IMG/VR virus record: IMGVR_UViG_3300008108_000260
Location: 1 to 51,835 of that record
Length of the DNA: 51,835 nucleotides
Reading direction: 5' to 3' (one strand)
Origin: a virus
The notes under the pieces are model-generated. The model was not told the origin of the DNA. It ran no database searches and saw nothing but the letters and a program-made list of their open reading frames with translations. Made by a program: the position numbers and the translations under genes. Below, one piece after another: positions 34,435-42,701 of this stretch; the first letter of the stretch is position 1; each line of letters begins with the position of its first letter.

Positions 34435-37398
34435 TCAATTCAATATCACTACTTTCTGGTCTGACTCAATTTCACCGTTCTTATAAGCTCTTATTGCGTC
34501 AGCCTTTGTAGCAAAGTATCTCTCTGGTTTATTAGACACGAAAGCTGTGGCGTGATACAGACCACCTTGGTACTCGTTCTTAGGCAGCTGGTGAGCCTTG
34601 AAGTTCTTGGTGCTCAGCAGGTTCTTGCTGGGCAGCATCTTCTCAAGAGCGTCCTTAACAGCTCCGTCAGAGACAGGAACGTGATAGTTCATCGTGTCTC
34701 CATCGAAGTCTGCACCAAAGCCAGTAACGATAGCTGGAGGAATCTGTAGAGTCTCAGCCTTGGTCAGCTGGGGCCTGAATGCCATTACGCCATACCTGTG
34801 AAGCACAGGTGCGCGAGTGATGATAACTGGACGCTCGTCCATCTCCTGTAGCAGAGCGTCCTTAGCTGCCTTATCCTTCTGCTCTACTAGCTCAGCAGCT
34901 CTAACAGGAGCAACGCCTCTACGCGCCAACCTTCGTACGATGAATGGCTTGTAGATTTCCCAAGCCTTGCTCTCAGGCAGACCTACTTGGTCCATGTCCA
35001 AGTCTGGGTTAGGTGTAATAACACCTCTACCCACCACGTCTACAGTCGTACTAAGCAGCTTGCGCTGCATGGTGGAGAACTTGGGGTTATCTCCAAAGAT
35101 GTACTTGAGTACGCCTTTGACCTGCCTCTCCTGGTTCTTGGGGCTTACTGGATCCCCCAACCCAGTAACAGCCTTGAAGCTCTTATAGAGCGCAGTACGC
35201 TCATCGCTTAAGTTGTTGCTGAAGCCTGAAGTTTCTTTTAGAGCTTCGTTAGCCTCGAACGCCTCTTTGTACAGATAGTTGGCATCTGCTACTAGGGGCC
35301 TGCCTGTAGCTCCCATGACAGACACAGGCCTGAAGGCTGGAGGAAGAACAGGAATCTTGTCCATCATCCATTCCGATGGGCTTAGTCCAAGCTTGGCCGA
35401 ATGCTTGAGCACAGACCAGCGCTTGAGAGCAGCGTCCTTTGTGGACTTTCTACCATTACGCCATTCGTACTCAGCTTCTCTAGTAGCTTTCTCTAGGTTT
35501 ATATTACTAAGCGCGTTCTTGATGGCTTGTGGGCCAGTCTGGTCGCCAATCGTGTCCTTACCAGCAAGAATATCCATGAACTTGTTCTTGGTAAGGCCCA
35601 GCACTCTGCGGATAGGCTCTTCCATTACTGGATTAGGCATGGGCTCATGAAGCTTGATGTAGCTCCATTGATTGCCTCCATGCCCACCAGTAAGGGATGG
35701 ATCAAACAGACCACCCTTGATTGGCTTCAAGCCTTCTTTCCAATCAACAGTCTCAGCAGATGTGATCTCTCTGCCTTTGGCTAGTTCATCAATGTCCTTA
35801 TTAGTTAAGGCCATAATCTGAATACGAGGTCCGTTTCTTACTGGGTTGATACCAGCAGAGCGAAGCTGATTGAAGAACTTGCCATACACCAAAGGAATCT
35901 TTGGTGGTGGGGGAGTCTTGCCAGCCATGAAGCTAGCCCAGTAATCCTGGTTCTTCTGCCCACGAATAGACTTGGCGTCTGTAATGACTTCCAGAGCGCC
36001 GTGGCTGAGCAGAGCATTCGTATCAGCAAGAGATACTCTCTTACTGCCCTGAGGCCCACCCTTGGCTGGAGTGTCTTCTGCTGTATAAGAACCAAGACCA
36101 CGGCCAGAGCCTTTGCTCTCAGCCATGTGGTGTAGCTTCATGAAGAAGCGATTGCCTGTGAATACGTTCTTTATCTTTCTATTGCTGTCTGGGTCTTCTA
36201 CATCTTCAAGGTCTTTCAGGCCGTGCTTCTTGAGTTCGTCTTTTGCGAACTGCACCATGTCCTTGATGTCAGAGAAATCTTTGACAGCGTATCGTTTGCC
36301 AGTCTTCTCCGCGATCTTACCTAGAGCAGCCTCGACCATTTGGCTTGGATTAGTTCTGGAAATGATACCAAGGGGGTTGACCAACACTTCAAAAGGCCTG
36401 CCTTCTGAATCCTTGGGCATCTTGTCATCTGGAATGATGTCAGCGATAACGCCCTTGTCGCCATAACGACCAGATAGCTTGTCAGCTACCTTCATTTCTG
36501 AGTAGCCTTTGACAGTAACAAGCATACCTTTTTTGGTTTTTTCTACGTCTGTAACTACGCCTGGGTCATCGTGCTCCCAAGTGATGCTGGAATCGTTGTA
36601 TAGTTGACCTCTCGACCTACCAATCTGGTTGTGCGCTCTTTCTTTTTCTTTTATCTGAAGAATAAGAGGCATATCTTTGTGTACTACAGTTCCTGGCTTA
36701 ACAACGCCATCGTCGTCTAGTGTTTCTAACACTTTTCTGTCATAAGAGCTTGGAAACATAGAGATGTAATTTTTCTTTCCGTGCTTTAGGCCCTCTTCGA
36801 ACTCAGTGTCGTGTTGATACATGTGCTCAGAAGCTAGCTTTTTAGCTGCTGACTGAGAGATAACAATAGCGTCTTCAAAGTTAGCGCCCTTGTATGGCAC
36901 ATAAGCCGTACGCAAGTTTAGGCCTAGAGCCGTAGCTCCTTTATCGTTTGTGAAGTTTGATTTGGCTAGTAGCGTATCTTTGTTAACCATGTCACCGACT
37001 TTTACTGTCGGCGTGTTGTGCAAGAAGGTTTTTCTGTTGTATGGCAGATTGTTATGCAGTTCGTGTTCTACAATCTTACCGTCTGCGCCCTTAATCTTTA
37101 TGACGTCAGGAGTTACTTCAACCACTTGTCCTTCTGCGTTGCTTTTGATAGCGCCCATGTAAGAGCCGTAGCGCTCTTCAAAAGACTCGTCTGCGTCACC
37201 AGGAACACCAGCCTGTACGAATGGAGCTTCAGCGTCCTTGAGAGGCAGAGCCTGAGTTGTCATTCTCGCGCCCATCATGACGCGCTGCCCCTTGGTGGCG
37301 CTCTTGAGCGGAATCATATTAACTAGAGGATTGAATGAATCTTCCATGTGAGGAAGAGTGAACTCTACTTGGTCTCTAGGTACGTATTTGATCAGCAA
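34435..37398 (-). CDS. RNA polymerase fusion: beta C-terminal half joined to beta' N-terminal half
   Basis: Encodes up to 987 residues, beginning at TTG 37398. Residues 171-181 are GANFEDAIVIS and residues 303-318 KVADKLSGRYGDKGVI, the beta active-site segments with both catalytic lysines kept. NPLGIISRTNPSQMVE follows near 342. From about residue 560 it becomes beta': GLFDPSLTGG, then IPVLPPAFRPV near 690 and the RAPVLHRYGVMAF block. Residues 895-901 are GADFDGD, the magnesium-binding motif, with Asn458 of E. coli replaced by Gly. Beta and beta' are fused without a stop, while beta is split from its N-terminal half and beta' from its C-terminal half. It overlaps the upstream beta gene by 23 bases in a +1 frame. 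Confidence 0.9.
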   Translation of the reverse strand: MLIKYVPRDQVEFTLPHMEDSFNPLVNMIPLKSATKGQRVMMGARMTTQALPLKDAEAPFVQAGVPGDADESFEERYGSYMGAIKSNAEGQVVEVTPDVIKIKGADGKIVEHELHNNLPYNRKTFLHNTPTVKVGDMVNKDTLLAKSNFTNDKGATALGLNLRTAYVPYKGANFEDAIVISQSAAKKLASEHMYQHDTEFEEGLKHGKKNYISMFPSSYDRKVLETLDDDGVVKPGTVVHKDMPLILQIKEKERAHNQIGRSRGQLYNDSSITWEHDDPGVVTDVEKTKKGMLVTVKGYSEMKVADKLSGRYGDKGVIADIIPDDKMPKDSEGRPFEVLVNPLGIISRTNPSQMVEAALGKIAEKTGKRYAVKDFSDIKDMVQFAKDELKKHGLKDLEDVEDPDSNRKIKNVFTGNRFFMKLHHMAESKGSGRGLGSYTAEDTPAKGGPQGSKRVSLADTNALLSHGALEVITDAKSIRGQKNQDYWASFMAGKTPPPPKIPLVYGKFFNQLRSAGINPVRNGPRIQIMALTNKDIDELAKGREITSAETVDWKEGLKPIKGGLFDPSLTGGHGGNQWSYIKLHEPMPNPVMEEPIRRVLGLTKNKFMDILAGKDTIGDQTGPQAIKNALSNINLEKATREAEYEWRNGRKSTKDAALKRWSVLKHSAKLGLSPSEWMMDKIPVLPPAFRPVSVMGATGRPLVADANYLYKEAFEANEALKETSGFSNNLSDERTALYKSFKAVTGLGDPVSPKNQERQVKGVLKYIFGDNPKFSTMQRKLLSTTVDVVGRGVITPNPDLDMDQVGLPESKAWEIYKPFIVRRLARRGVAPVRAAELVEQKDKAAKDALLQEMDERPVIITRAPVLHRYGVMAFRPQLTKAETLQIPPAIVTGFGADFDGDTMNYHVPVSDGAVKDALEKMLPSKNLLSTKNFKAHQLPKNEYQGGLYHATAFVSNKPERYFATKADAIRAYKNGEIESDQKVVILN

Positions 37399-38839
37399 TG
37401 TCCTGAGGAGACTTCCACTCAGGCGCTCCAGTCTTAACGTTAAGAAACTTCGTGTATATCTTGCCGTTTTGGCCTTTCATTGTGCTCATAGCCAAACGAC
37501 TATCTACGCCCACCTTCAAAGATTCAGGGGTGAGCAGAGGATCTACGTAACCAAAGTGAGAAGGCTGCACAGAGCGCGCTTCTTCTGGCACAGCGTCAAG
37601 AGATGGAATACCACCTTCGCCAAGCCTGCTCATACGAGTCAGCTGGCCGAGGATTTCAGCGTTGTTCACTTCTTCCGATGGCTGGCCTAGCCCTGAGGAT
37701 ATGATTGCAGCCTTAACGTGCTTGTCTAGAAAACCAGAAGATAGAGAAGATAGGTTGTTCTTGAAAGTAGCCTTCCACAGGATTGGATTGATTACCTTAT
37801 AAGCAGACCTAATACGTTCAGCGAAGAAGTCCTCTGGGCCATAGATCATCTGGTAGGCCATAGCGTCACGGTCATCTGGTTCAGCTTCTCGCTTCTGCAC
37901 AGCTAGAATCTTTCTTGTAGAGTCCAGCATCGCGTCAATGGACAAGTTCTTATATGGCTTGCCTAGCGTTCTATTGGTAACTACGTCATCAAGCTCCATC
38001 TTGTTAAACAGTTCTCTTAGCTTGCCAGTACGAGACTCTGCTCCTAAAGCAAAGTCACTTTTGCGAAGCATCTTTTGGGCTATCTTGTCTACAGCTTGTG
38101 GGTCGTTGTTTTTGGCGTTGATCTCGTATAGCTCGTTGCCCCAAGCCTTACGAATCTGATCGTCTTTTGCCCCTAACGCTCTTAGCAGAGGAAACAAAGG
38201 AATAGACGCCTGCCCAAGCGTCATCTTGAATACACCCTTCTCTGGGTCAAGAGTGTACCTGTGAGATACGCCCTTACCTGGCATTACGTTTACGTGGGAC
38301 TCTATCTCGCCGTTGGCTTTCTCTCTAGTGAATACCCCAGGACGCAGACGAGCTTGGTTAGCCAGTGTGTACTCAACACCGTTAAGTACAAACGTACCGC
38401 CATTGGTCAGCTTGGGGATACGCGCCATGGTTACTTTCTTCTCGTCAACGACATTGTCGTTGAGATCAACAAGCTGCCATGTGCCCTGTAGACGCCTCTC
38501 AAGGCTTTCTTGCCTCAAAATGGCTTTCTTACGCTCAGCGATTGTTGGCTTGTCGTTATCTACGTATTGGGCATTTACCAATCGCATCTTATAGCGATTA
38601 TTGGAAAACTCAGGCATCTCCTGAGCTGCCTTGAGAACGCTGTCATAGATAGACTGTCTAGTCTTGTCTATGTCCGCGAAGCCACGCATGCTTTGCTGAG
38701 GCATGCTGACTTCAGGCAATACGGCTCCAGGTAACACGCCCGTATTAGCCTTTGGAGTTATGTTCACAAATGGCTTAACAGCCGACCCTGTTGGCTGGAT
38801 CGGCTGTTCAGGTGACTCAAAGTCTAGTACCGAGGGCAT
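37376..38839 (-). CDS. RNA polymerase beta subunit, N-terminal half
   Basis: Encodes 487 residues; ATG at 38839 behind GAGGAAA. Residues 85-175 carry the start of beta (NRYKMRLVNAQYVDNDKPTI, then VKKVTMARIPKLTNGGTFVL), matching the clamp/protrusion segment IGEFPLMTDRGTFIINGTER. Near residue 430 EEARSVQPSHFGYVDPLLTP aligns with the conserved RDVHPTHYGRVCPIETPEG. The frame ends at TAG 37376, with the rest of beta in the next gene in the +1 frame. The cellular sequence has roughly 20-40 more residues at this joint. It acts with the next gene products in a phage-encoded, alpha-less polymerase, as in phiKZ-like phages. Confidence 0.88.
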   Translation of the reverse strand: MPSVLDFESPEQPIQPTGSAVKPFVNITPKANTGVLPGAVLPEVSMPQQSMRGFADIDKTRQSIYDSVLKAAQEMPEFSNNRYKMRLVNAQYVDNDKPTIAERKKAILRQESLERRLQGTWQLVDLNDNVVDEKKVTMARIPKLTNGGTFVLNGVEYTLANQARLRPGVFTREKANGEIESHVNVMPGKGVSHRYTLDPEKGVFKMTLGQASIPLFPLLRALGAKDDQIRKAWGNELYEINAKNNDPQAVDKIAQKMLRKSDFALGAESRTGKLRELFNKMELDDVVTNRTLGKPYKNLSIDAMLDSTRKILAVQKREAEPDDRDAMAYQMIYGPEDFFAERIRSAYKVINPILWKATFKNNLSSLSSGFLDKHVKAAIISSGLGQPSEEVNNAEILGQLTRMSRLGEGGIPSLDAVPEEARSVQPSHFGYVDPLLTPESLKVGVDSRLAMSTMKGQNGKIYTKFLNVKTGAPEWKSPQDIADQIRT

Positions 38840-38849
38840 GCTACTTTCC

Positions 38850-39743
38850 TCAGTTTTCTACTTGCACGTAAGGCTCTGGAATATTTTCGTTCATTCTAGC
38901 AAGTTGTCTGGCTTTGGCTGCTTCGTTTAGCAGCTTGGTCTTGTCTCTATCCTTGTAATACTTGTACGCCAAGTAAGCTGCGCTAGTAGGAACAGCTGCC
39001 AGGCCAAGTAAAGCTGGTCCAGTTACGTAGCCAGAAGCGTCTCTTAGCTTGTCACCACCAAGACCGATAGCGCCAAACAGCTTTGAATGCAGCCAGCGAC
39101 TAGCTGAAGTGATTGGTCCTGGTTCTTCGGATACTTTTAAAATAGTAGCTAGTTTCTCAAGGCCGTCAGAAATTTCTTTGACCATAGATGTTTTGCTTAA
39201 ACCCAGTTTTTTTGGATCATATGAGTTAAGCAAAGCTTGATTAAATTCTTCTTCTGCGTCAGCAACTTCTTGTTCCATATCTTGTTTTCTTTTTTCTTTA
39301 GCCATGTCGCTTACTAGTTTGTGTCCCAAATAAGCGGAGCCTAGACCCGTAGCTACAGCAGCCAAAGGAAACAAAGGAATGCTCAGAGGACTTTTAACGT
39401 CAACTTTAGGCGCAGCTGGGGCTGCGGGAGTGCCTCCAGCACCAGGAGCAGCTGGAGTAGGCGCTGATTTAAAGTCATCTCCCAGCAGATAGCCAAGCCA
39501 GGTTCTTTCACCAGCCATCTTCTCTACGTCATCGTCGTCATCTAGCCTGTTATCTACGCGAGTAGCTTCAACTCTTTTTGGATGTGGGATTTTCACCATC
39601 TGAGGAGCCATGGTAGCCAAATCGGCCATAGGCTTCTTAGTCTTTGATGCATTAGCCAGAGCGGCCAGTACGCCGCCCCCTACACCAGCGCCTAAACCTC
39701 CAGCTAACAGCCATCTTAGAGCTTGAGCCTGCGATTCGTTCAT
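38850..39743 (-). CDS. Membrane-associated virion-like protein
   Basis: Encodes 297 residues from ATG at 39743 behind GAGGAGA. Three hydrophobic Gly/Ala-rich segments are visible: residues 8-30 (RWLLAGGLGAGVGGGVLAAL), about 120-140 (PLFPLAAVATGLGSAYLGHK) and about 245-265 (ALLGLAAVPTSAAYLAYKYY). An acidic patch DDDDDVEK and an Ala/Pro-rich linker separate them. A charged helical stretch precedes the third. It starts the block upstream of the RNA polymerase genes. An ejected, membrane-inserting protein is possible; no family recognised. Confidence 0.5.
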   Translation of the reverse strand: MNESQAQALRWLLAGGLGAGVGGGVLAALANASKTKKPMADLATMAPQMVKIPHPKRVEATRVDNRLDDDDDVEKMAGERTWLGYLLGDDFKSAPTPAAPGAGGTPAAPAAPKVDVKSPLSIPLFPLAAVATGLGSAYLGHKLVSDMAKEKRKQDMEQEVADAEEEFNQALLNSYDPKKLGLSKTSMVKEISDGLEKLATILKVSEEPGPITSASRWLHSKLFGAIGLGGDKLRDASGYVTGPALLGLAAVPTSAAYLAYKYYKDRDKTKLLNEAAKARQLARMNENIPEPYVQVEN

Positions 39744-39744
39744 T

Positions 39745-40086
39745 TTAGAGTCTCCTCTGCAGGTGCTTGGGTAACACACCTTGCACTTCTGCCCATTCTA
39801 AATGAATTTTGATCTCTCGTCCATCTGTAGAGAGCATCTTTGTTCTGTCTAATTGCACATACTGCTTATTGGCTATACGGTCTCTAACGTCTGTATATTC
39901 CTTTAAGTCAGTAGTGTTGCTCAAGTCAAACACACGAACCTGAACATTCAACACATGCGGAATACTTTCAAACTCTTCCTGGGTAAGATTCGCGTTAACG
40001 TTACCATTGAGAGGAAAGCCGTAAGCAGTGGTGCCAGTATCTGGTTTATACTTGGCACCCATGCCAAACTGCCCCAGTATGTTCAA
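39745..40086 (-). CDS. Small virion-region protein, unknown function
   Basis: Encodes 113 residues, probably from TTG at 40086, which overlaps the upstream stop codon (TTGA) and follows AAAGGTGG; the first ATG is nine codons in. The sequence is beta-rich (LNVQVRVFDLSNTTDLKEYT; GREIKIHLEWAEVQGVLP) with a basic end, KHLQRRL. It is part of a tightly overlapping set of four small genes (39745-41263). No family recognised. Confidence 0.5.
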   Translation of the reverse strand: MNILGQFGMGAKYKPDTGTTAYGFPLNGNVNANLTQEEFESIPHVLNVQVRVFDLSNTTDLKEYTDVRDRIANKQYVQLDRTKMLSTDGREIKIHLEWAEVQGVLPKHLQRRL

Positions 40087-40643
40087 AAGCCACCTTTCCC
40101 TTCTAGTAACTTACGCCTCTTGGCAGCCATACGAGTCCTATCAGCCAGCCTCTTATACTCGTTAGCAAGTTCCTGACTTTTGATTTCTTCTTCTGCCAGT
40201 GGGTCTTCTTGGCTGTTAGCCATAAACTTACCAGCTGCCAGACCGCCTCCAGCCAAGCCAGCTAACCCTAAACCAAGTAAGGGCCAAGACCAGCCTTTTT
40301 CTGATGCTGAAGGTCCAGCTATGGCTCCTAAAGCTGCTGCCGTTGGATCGCCTCCGCTAGCTGCCCAGCCAGCTACACCTCCTCCGATATGCGGTACGGC
40401 TTTCTGTCCAAGGCCCCAAGCTGTGCTAGCGGTACCAGCAGCTGCTCCTAGACCAAGAAGTTTGCCAAGGCCTTTAAGACCCTTAAAAGCAATAGAGCCG
40501 ACTCCAGCTTCTTTCACCTGACCGTACTTAGACTCGGCCTTGGCTACAGCGGTCTTAACTCGCTCATGGATTTGCTCAAGGGTAAGCCCCTCCTCAGCGC
40601 ACCGACTAAGGAAGGCTACTTTGAATGATGTTACAGCGCTCAT
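40083..40643 (-). CDS. Small membrane-active virion-like protein
   Basis: Encodes 186 residues from ATG at 40643, which follows GAGG and lies beside the upstream stop. The N-terminal segment SFKVAFLSRCAEEGLTLEQI is a helix pair that I associate with other phage virion proteins. Residues 50-145 are Gly/Ala-rich and hydrophobic (KGLGKLLGLGAAAGTASTAW, then LLGLGLAGLAGGGLAAGKFM), a glycine-zipper-like region. The C-terminal 40 residues are charged and helical, ending RRKLLEGKGGF. Probably virion-internal; function unknown. Confidence 0.48.
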   Translation of the reverse strand: MSAVTSFKVAFLSRCAEEGLTLEQIHERVKTAVAKAESKYGQVKEAGVGSIAFKGLKGLGKLLGLGAAAGTASTAWGLGQKAVPHIGGGVAGWAASGGDPTAAALGAIAGPSASEKGWSWPLLGLGLAGLAGGGLAAGKFMANSQEDPLAEEEIKSQELANEYKRLADRTRMAAKRRKLLEGKGGF

Positions 40644-40645
40644 GA

Positions 40646-41008
40646 TCACCTCTGAGGAATGTTAAGGCCTGACAGTGATACGTAAACTTTTCTTCTTTCT
40701 TCTACTTGTTGGCGCAAAACTTCAGGATCTGTGGGCGTTCCTTGCTCTTCTGCAGCCAAAATAACTTCCATAAGTCCTTTAGCAGCAAGGAGTAACTCCT
40801 TGATCTCGTCCCTATAATGCCCCTGTCTTTGTCTCATGCTATCTGCCTCTCGGGCTAAGGCTATAGCGCGATATCGCATTACCATAGGGGCTTCTATTTT
40901 CATTTCTCCTGAGCGTTCGTCAATAATGTAGACCATTCCGTCCTGTGCCCAGTACTTCAGGTCCCTAAACGAAAGTACCTTTCCTTCCTTGACAATGTCC
41001 TTGCTCAT
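40646..41008 (-). CDS. Small helical protein, unknown function
   Basis: Encodes 120 residues, AAAGGAA before the ATG at 41008. An N-terminal beta segment (DLKYWAQDGMVYIIDERSGE) is followed by two long charged helices (MRYRAIALAREADSMRQRQG; EIKELLLAAKGLMEVILAAE). Its end lies three bases from the next start. No family recognised; it may be a chaperone or structural adaptor. Confidence 0.5.
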   Translation of the reverse strand: MSKDIVKEGKVLSFRDLKYWAQDGMVYIIDERSGEMKIEAPMVMRYRAIALAREADSMRQRQGHYRDEIKELLLAAKGLMEVILAAEEQGTPTDPEVLRQQVEERRKVYVSLSGLNIPQR

Positions 41009-41023
41009 AGCCTTCCTTTCGTG

Positions 41024-41263
41024 TTAGTTAGCCCTACCAGTCATGACTTCATACTGTTTAACTTTATCCTTTAACTTGCCTCTTAGCAACGACAAGGTTT
41101 CCAGGTCACTAGACACCTGAGGATCACAAGCCTTCTCGTTAGCCTTCTCCATCTCCTCTATGTCCTTATCCAACTTCTTGAGGTATTCGATAGTAAACTC
41201 GTATAGCTTCTCTGGAGTTAAGTTGCCTACAACATAAGCCATCATCATTTCTTCCATAGTCAT
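41024..41263 (-). CDS. Small coiled-coil protein, unknown function
   Basis: Encodes 79 residues, GAGG before the ATG at 41263. The sequence is a continuous charged helix after residue 15 (LYEFTIEYLKKLDKDIEEME). It is the first gene of a minus-strand set that runs down to the polymerase genes and is preceded by a 126-base intergenic region with a possible promoter. Confidence 0.5.
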   Translation of the reverse strand: MTMEEMMMAYVVGNLTPEKLYEFTIEYLKKLDKDIEEMEKANEKACDPQVSSDLETLSLLRGKLKDKVKQYEVMTGRAN

Positions 41264-41389
41264 AGGCTTATACCTCTTTAAGGTGTATTAGTCAGAATAC
41301 CTTAAAAAAGACTTTCGTAACAAGATGTAGCCGAGGGGAGGAAGGAATAGATTATTTTGTTTTTACATGTGTTTCTTAGCGTTAAGACT
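41264..41389 (-). promoter_or_regulatory. Intergenic region with a possible minus-strand promoter
   Basis: On the minus strand TTGTTA and TATTCT are 18 bases apart upstream of the gene starting at 41263. An imperfect inverted repeat (AAGGTGTATT, AGTCAG loop, AATACCTT) lies at 41279-41303 and overlaps the -10. It also follows the end of the four-gene set at 41390. Whether host or phage polymerase uses it cannot be told. Confidence 0.3.
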
Positions 41390-41887
41390 TTATATGTCTA
41401 TTCGCCTTAATGATGGAAGCGTTGAAAGCTTGTCTTCTGGCTTATGCGTTGGTCTGTCTGGAACAAACTTCTTTTCTACTTTTATTGCTTTCTTATCTAT
41501 CTTAACACTGAGAACTATTGAGTCATCATCTTCTGCTAATAGAAAAAGGTTATCAGAAGCTATTCTTGTTCCGTTTACTAGCAGTCCGCAGGGGATGTTT
41601 GAATTGGTTATTTCTATAAGGAGTTTGGGAAATACTGGAGGCCCAAACAAAGATGATGACACAGACACATTAGAGGCATATGGATACATGACGTATCCAG
41701 ACAGGTTTCTCTCCTGGTCTGGAACTGAGTTGAATATTCTAAAGTCTTCAGGTCTTGGGGTTGGATTTGTGCTAGATGTCGATGACTCTAGAGTGCTGTT
41801 CGCTTGTGTTTGATTGAAGTACTGGACTATTTGATCCAATATCTGGTTGGTCAACGCTGACAACTCTGGTTGAGAATCTGTGCTCAA
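41390..41887 (-). CDS. Protein with C-terminal LRRIDI motif (tandem set, member 4)
   Basis: Encodes 165 residues from TTG at 41887, supported by a GGGAGG site nine bases upstream; there is no ATG until residue 66. The start lies 116 bases inside the preceding gene in another frame. The sequence contains a beta domain near residues 95-145 (CGLLVNGTRIASDNLFLLAE) followed by a charged linker, and ends SLRRIDI. The three preceding gene products have similar ends. Function unknown; baseplate or virion component by context. Confidence 0.55.
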   Translation of the reverse strand: MSTDSQPELSALTNQILDQIVQYFNQTQANSTLESSTSSTNPTPRPEDFRIFNSVPDQERNLSGYVMYPYASNVSVSSSLFGPPVFPKLLIEITNSNIPCGLLVNGTRIASDNLFLLAEDDDSIVLSVKIDKKAIKVEKKFVPDRPTHKPEDKLSTLPSLRRIDI

Positions 41888-42692
41888 TTTCGTAATCCTC
41901 CCTAGGCAGAACGAATTCTGTTCTTACTATCATATTTTCTCCAGCATCAATAGTGCTAAGGCTGTTAACCTTTATCTTTGCTGAGTTCCCGATGCTGAAG
42001 GATTCGACAGTAGAGCCATAAAGGTTATTAGGCTCGGCTACTCTAACGTTGTTAATTTTAAATTTTCTTTTGGGTCTTTCTTCTGGAACAGTGGTTTGGC
42101 GATCTAGCCTACGGGACTCTACAGCGAGAAGTTCTCTAAATTCAGTAAACGCTGCGGAGCCGTGAAACTCTATAGCTGACATTTCTGTTCTTATTTCATG
42201 GCGGCATTCTGGAGGATGACTAAGCCTCTCCTCTGCGTTTATCAAAGCATTGAACCAGGAGTACAAGTCGCCTTTCTTTATTACCCTTTCGCTAAAGAAA
42301 GAATGCCTGAGGGCCTCCCTGTCTAGCGAGTACAGAGGGAAAGCCATGTCTGTTATGGCTAGCATTCTTTCGTTGTAGGCTATGAGAATGTCCTTGGTTC
42401 TTGACTTTCTTAAACGCGCTAAACCCCTTAGCTCGCAAATTATTTTAAATCTGTGAAAAGCGCAAAAGCCTGCTCTGGTGTTATATATAGATAGCATGTC
42501 GTTAGTTGTATCGCAAAAGCATTGCCCTACAAACCTGTTTAATGCGTCTCCGCGAGCTGTGTCTAGGTAAGAATCATACCTGGGTATGTTCCAACGGGAC
42601 AAAGAATACGAATCAAAAGTTGGTAATTCCAATTCCCAAGAAGACATGTTGCTTGGGTATATGTCATTAAATACTGGAGGATTGTAAGCCAT
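41772..42692 (-). CDS. Protein with C-terminal SRVIDI motif (tandem set, member 3)
   Basis: Encodes 306 residues, AGGAAG before the ATG at 42692. The N-terminal 190 residues are helical and aromatic-rich (DSYLDTARGDALNRFVGQCF; IICELRGLARLRKSRTKDIL). A beta-rich C-terminal domain (residues 210-275, RKFKINNVRVAEPNNLYGST) resembles the domain of its downstream neighbour, followed by a Ser/Asn-rich linker and the end SRVIDI. Its last 39 codons overlap the next gene. No family recognised. Confidence 0.55.
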   Translation of the reverse strand: MAYNPPVFNDIYPSNMSSWELELPTFDSYSLSRWNIPRYDSYLDTARGDALNRFVGQCFCDTTNDMLSIYNTRAGFCAFHRFKIICELRGLARLRKSRTKDILIAYNERMLAITDMAFPLYSLDREALRHSFFSERVIKKGDLYSWFNALINAEERLSHPPECRHEIRTEMSAIEFHGSAAFTEFRELLAVESRRLDRQTTVPEERPKRKFKINNVRVAEPNNLYGSTVESFSIGNSAKIKVNSLSTIDAGENMIVRTEFVLPREDYEIEHRFSTRVVSVDQPDIGSNSPVLQSNTSEQHSRVIDI

Positions 42693-42701
42693 GGCTTCTT
42701 C

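Noticed and set aside
34435-37398. Stop-codon reassignment (TAG read as an amino acid) to join broken genes
   Set aside because: Reading through the TAG codons at 2232, 28661 and 37376 does not restore homology; the homologous sequence is in other frames.
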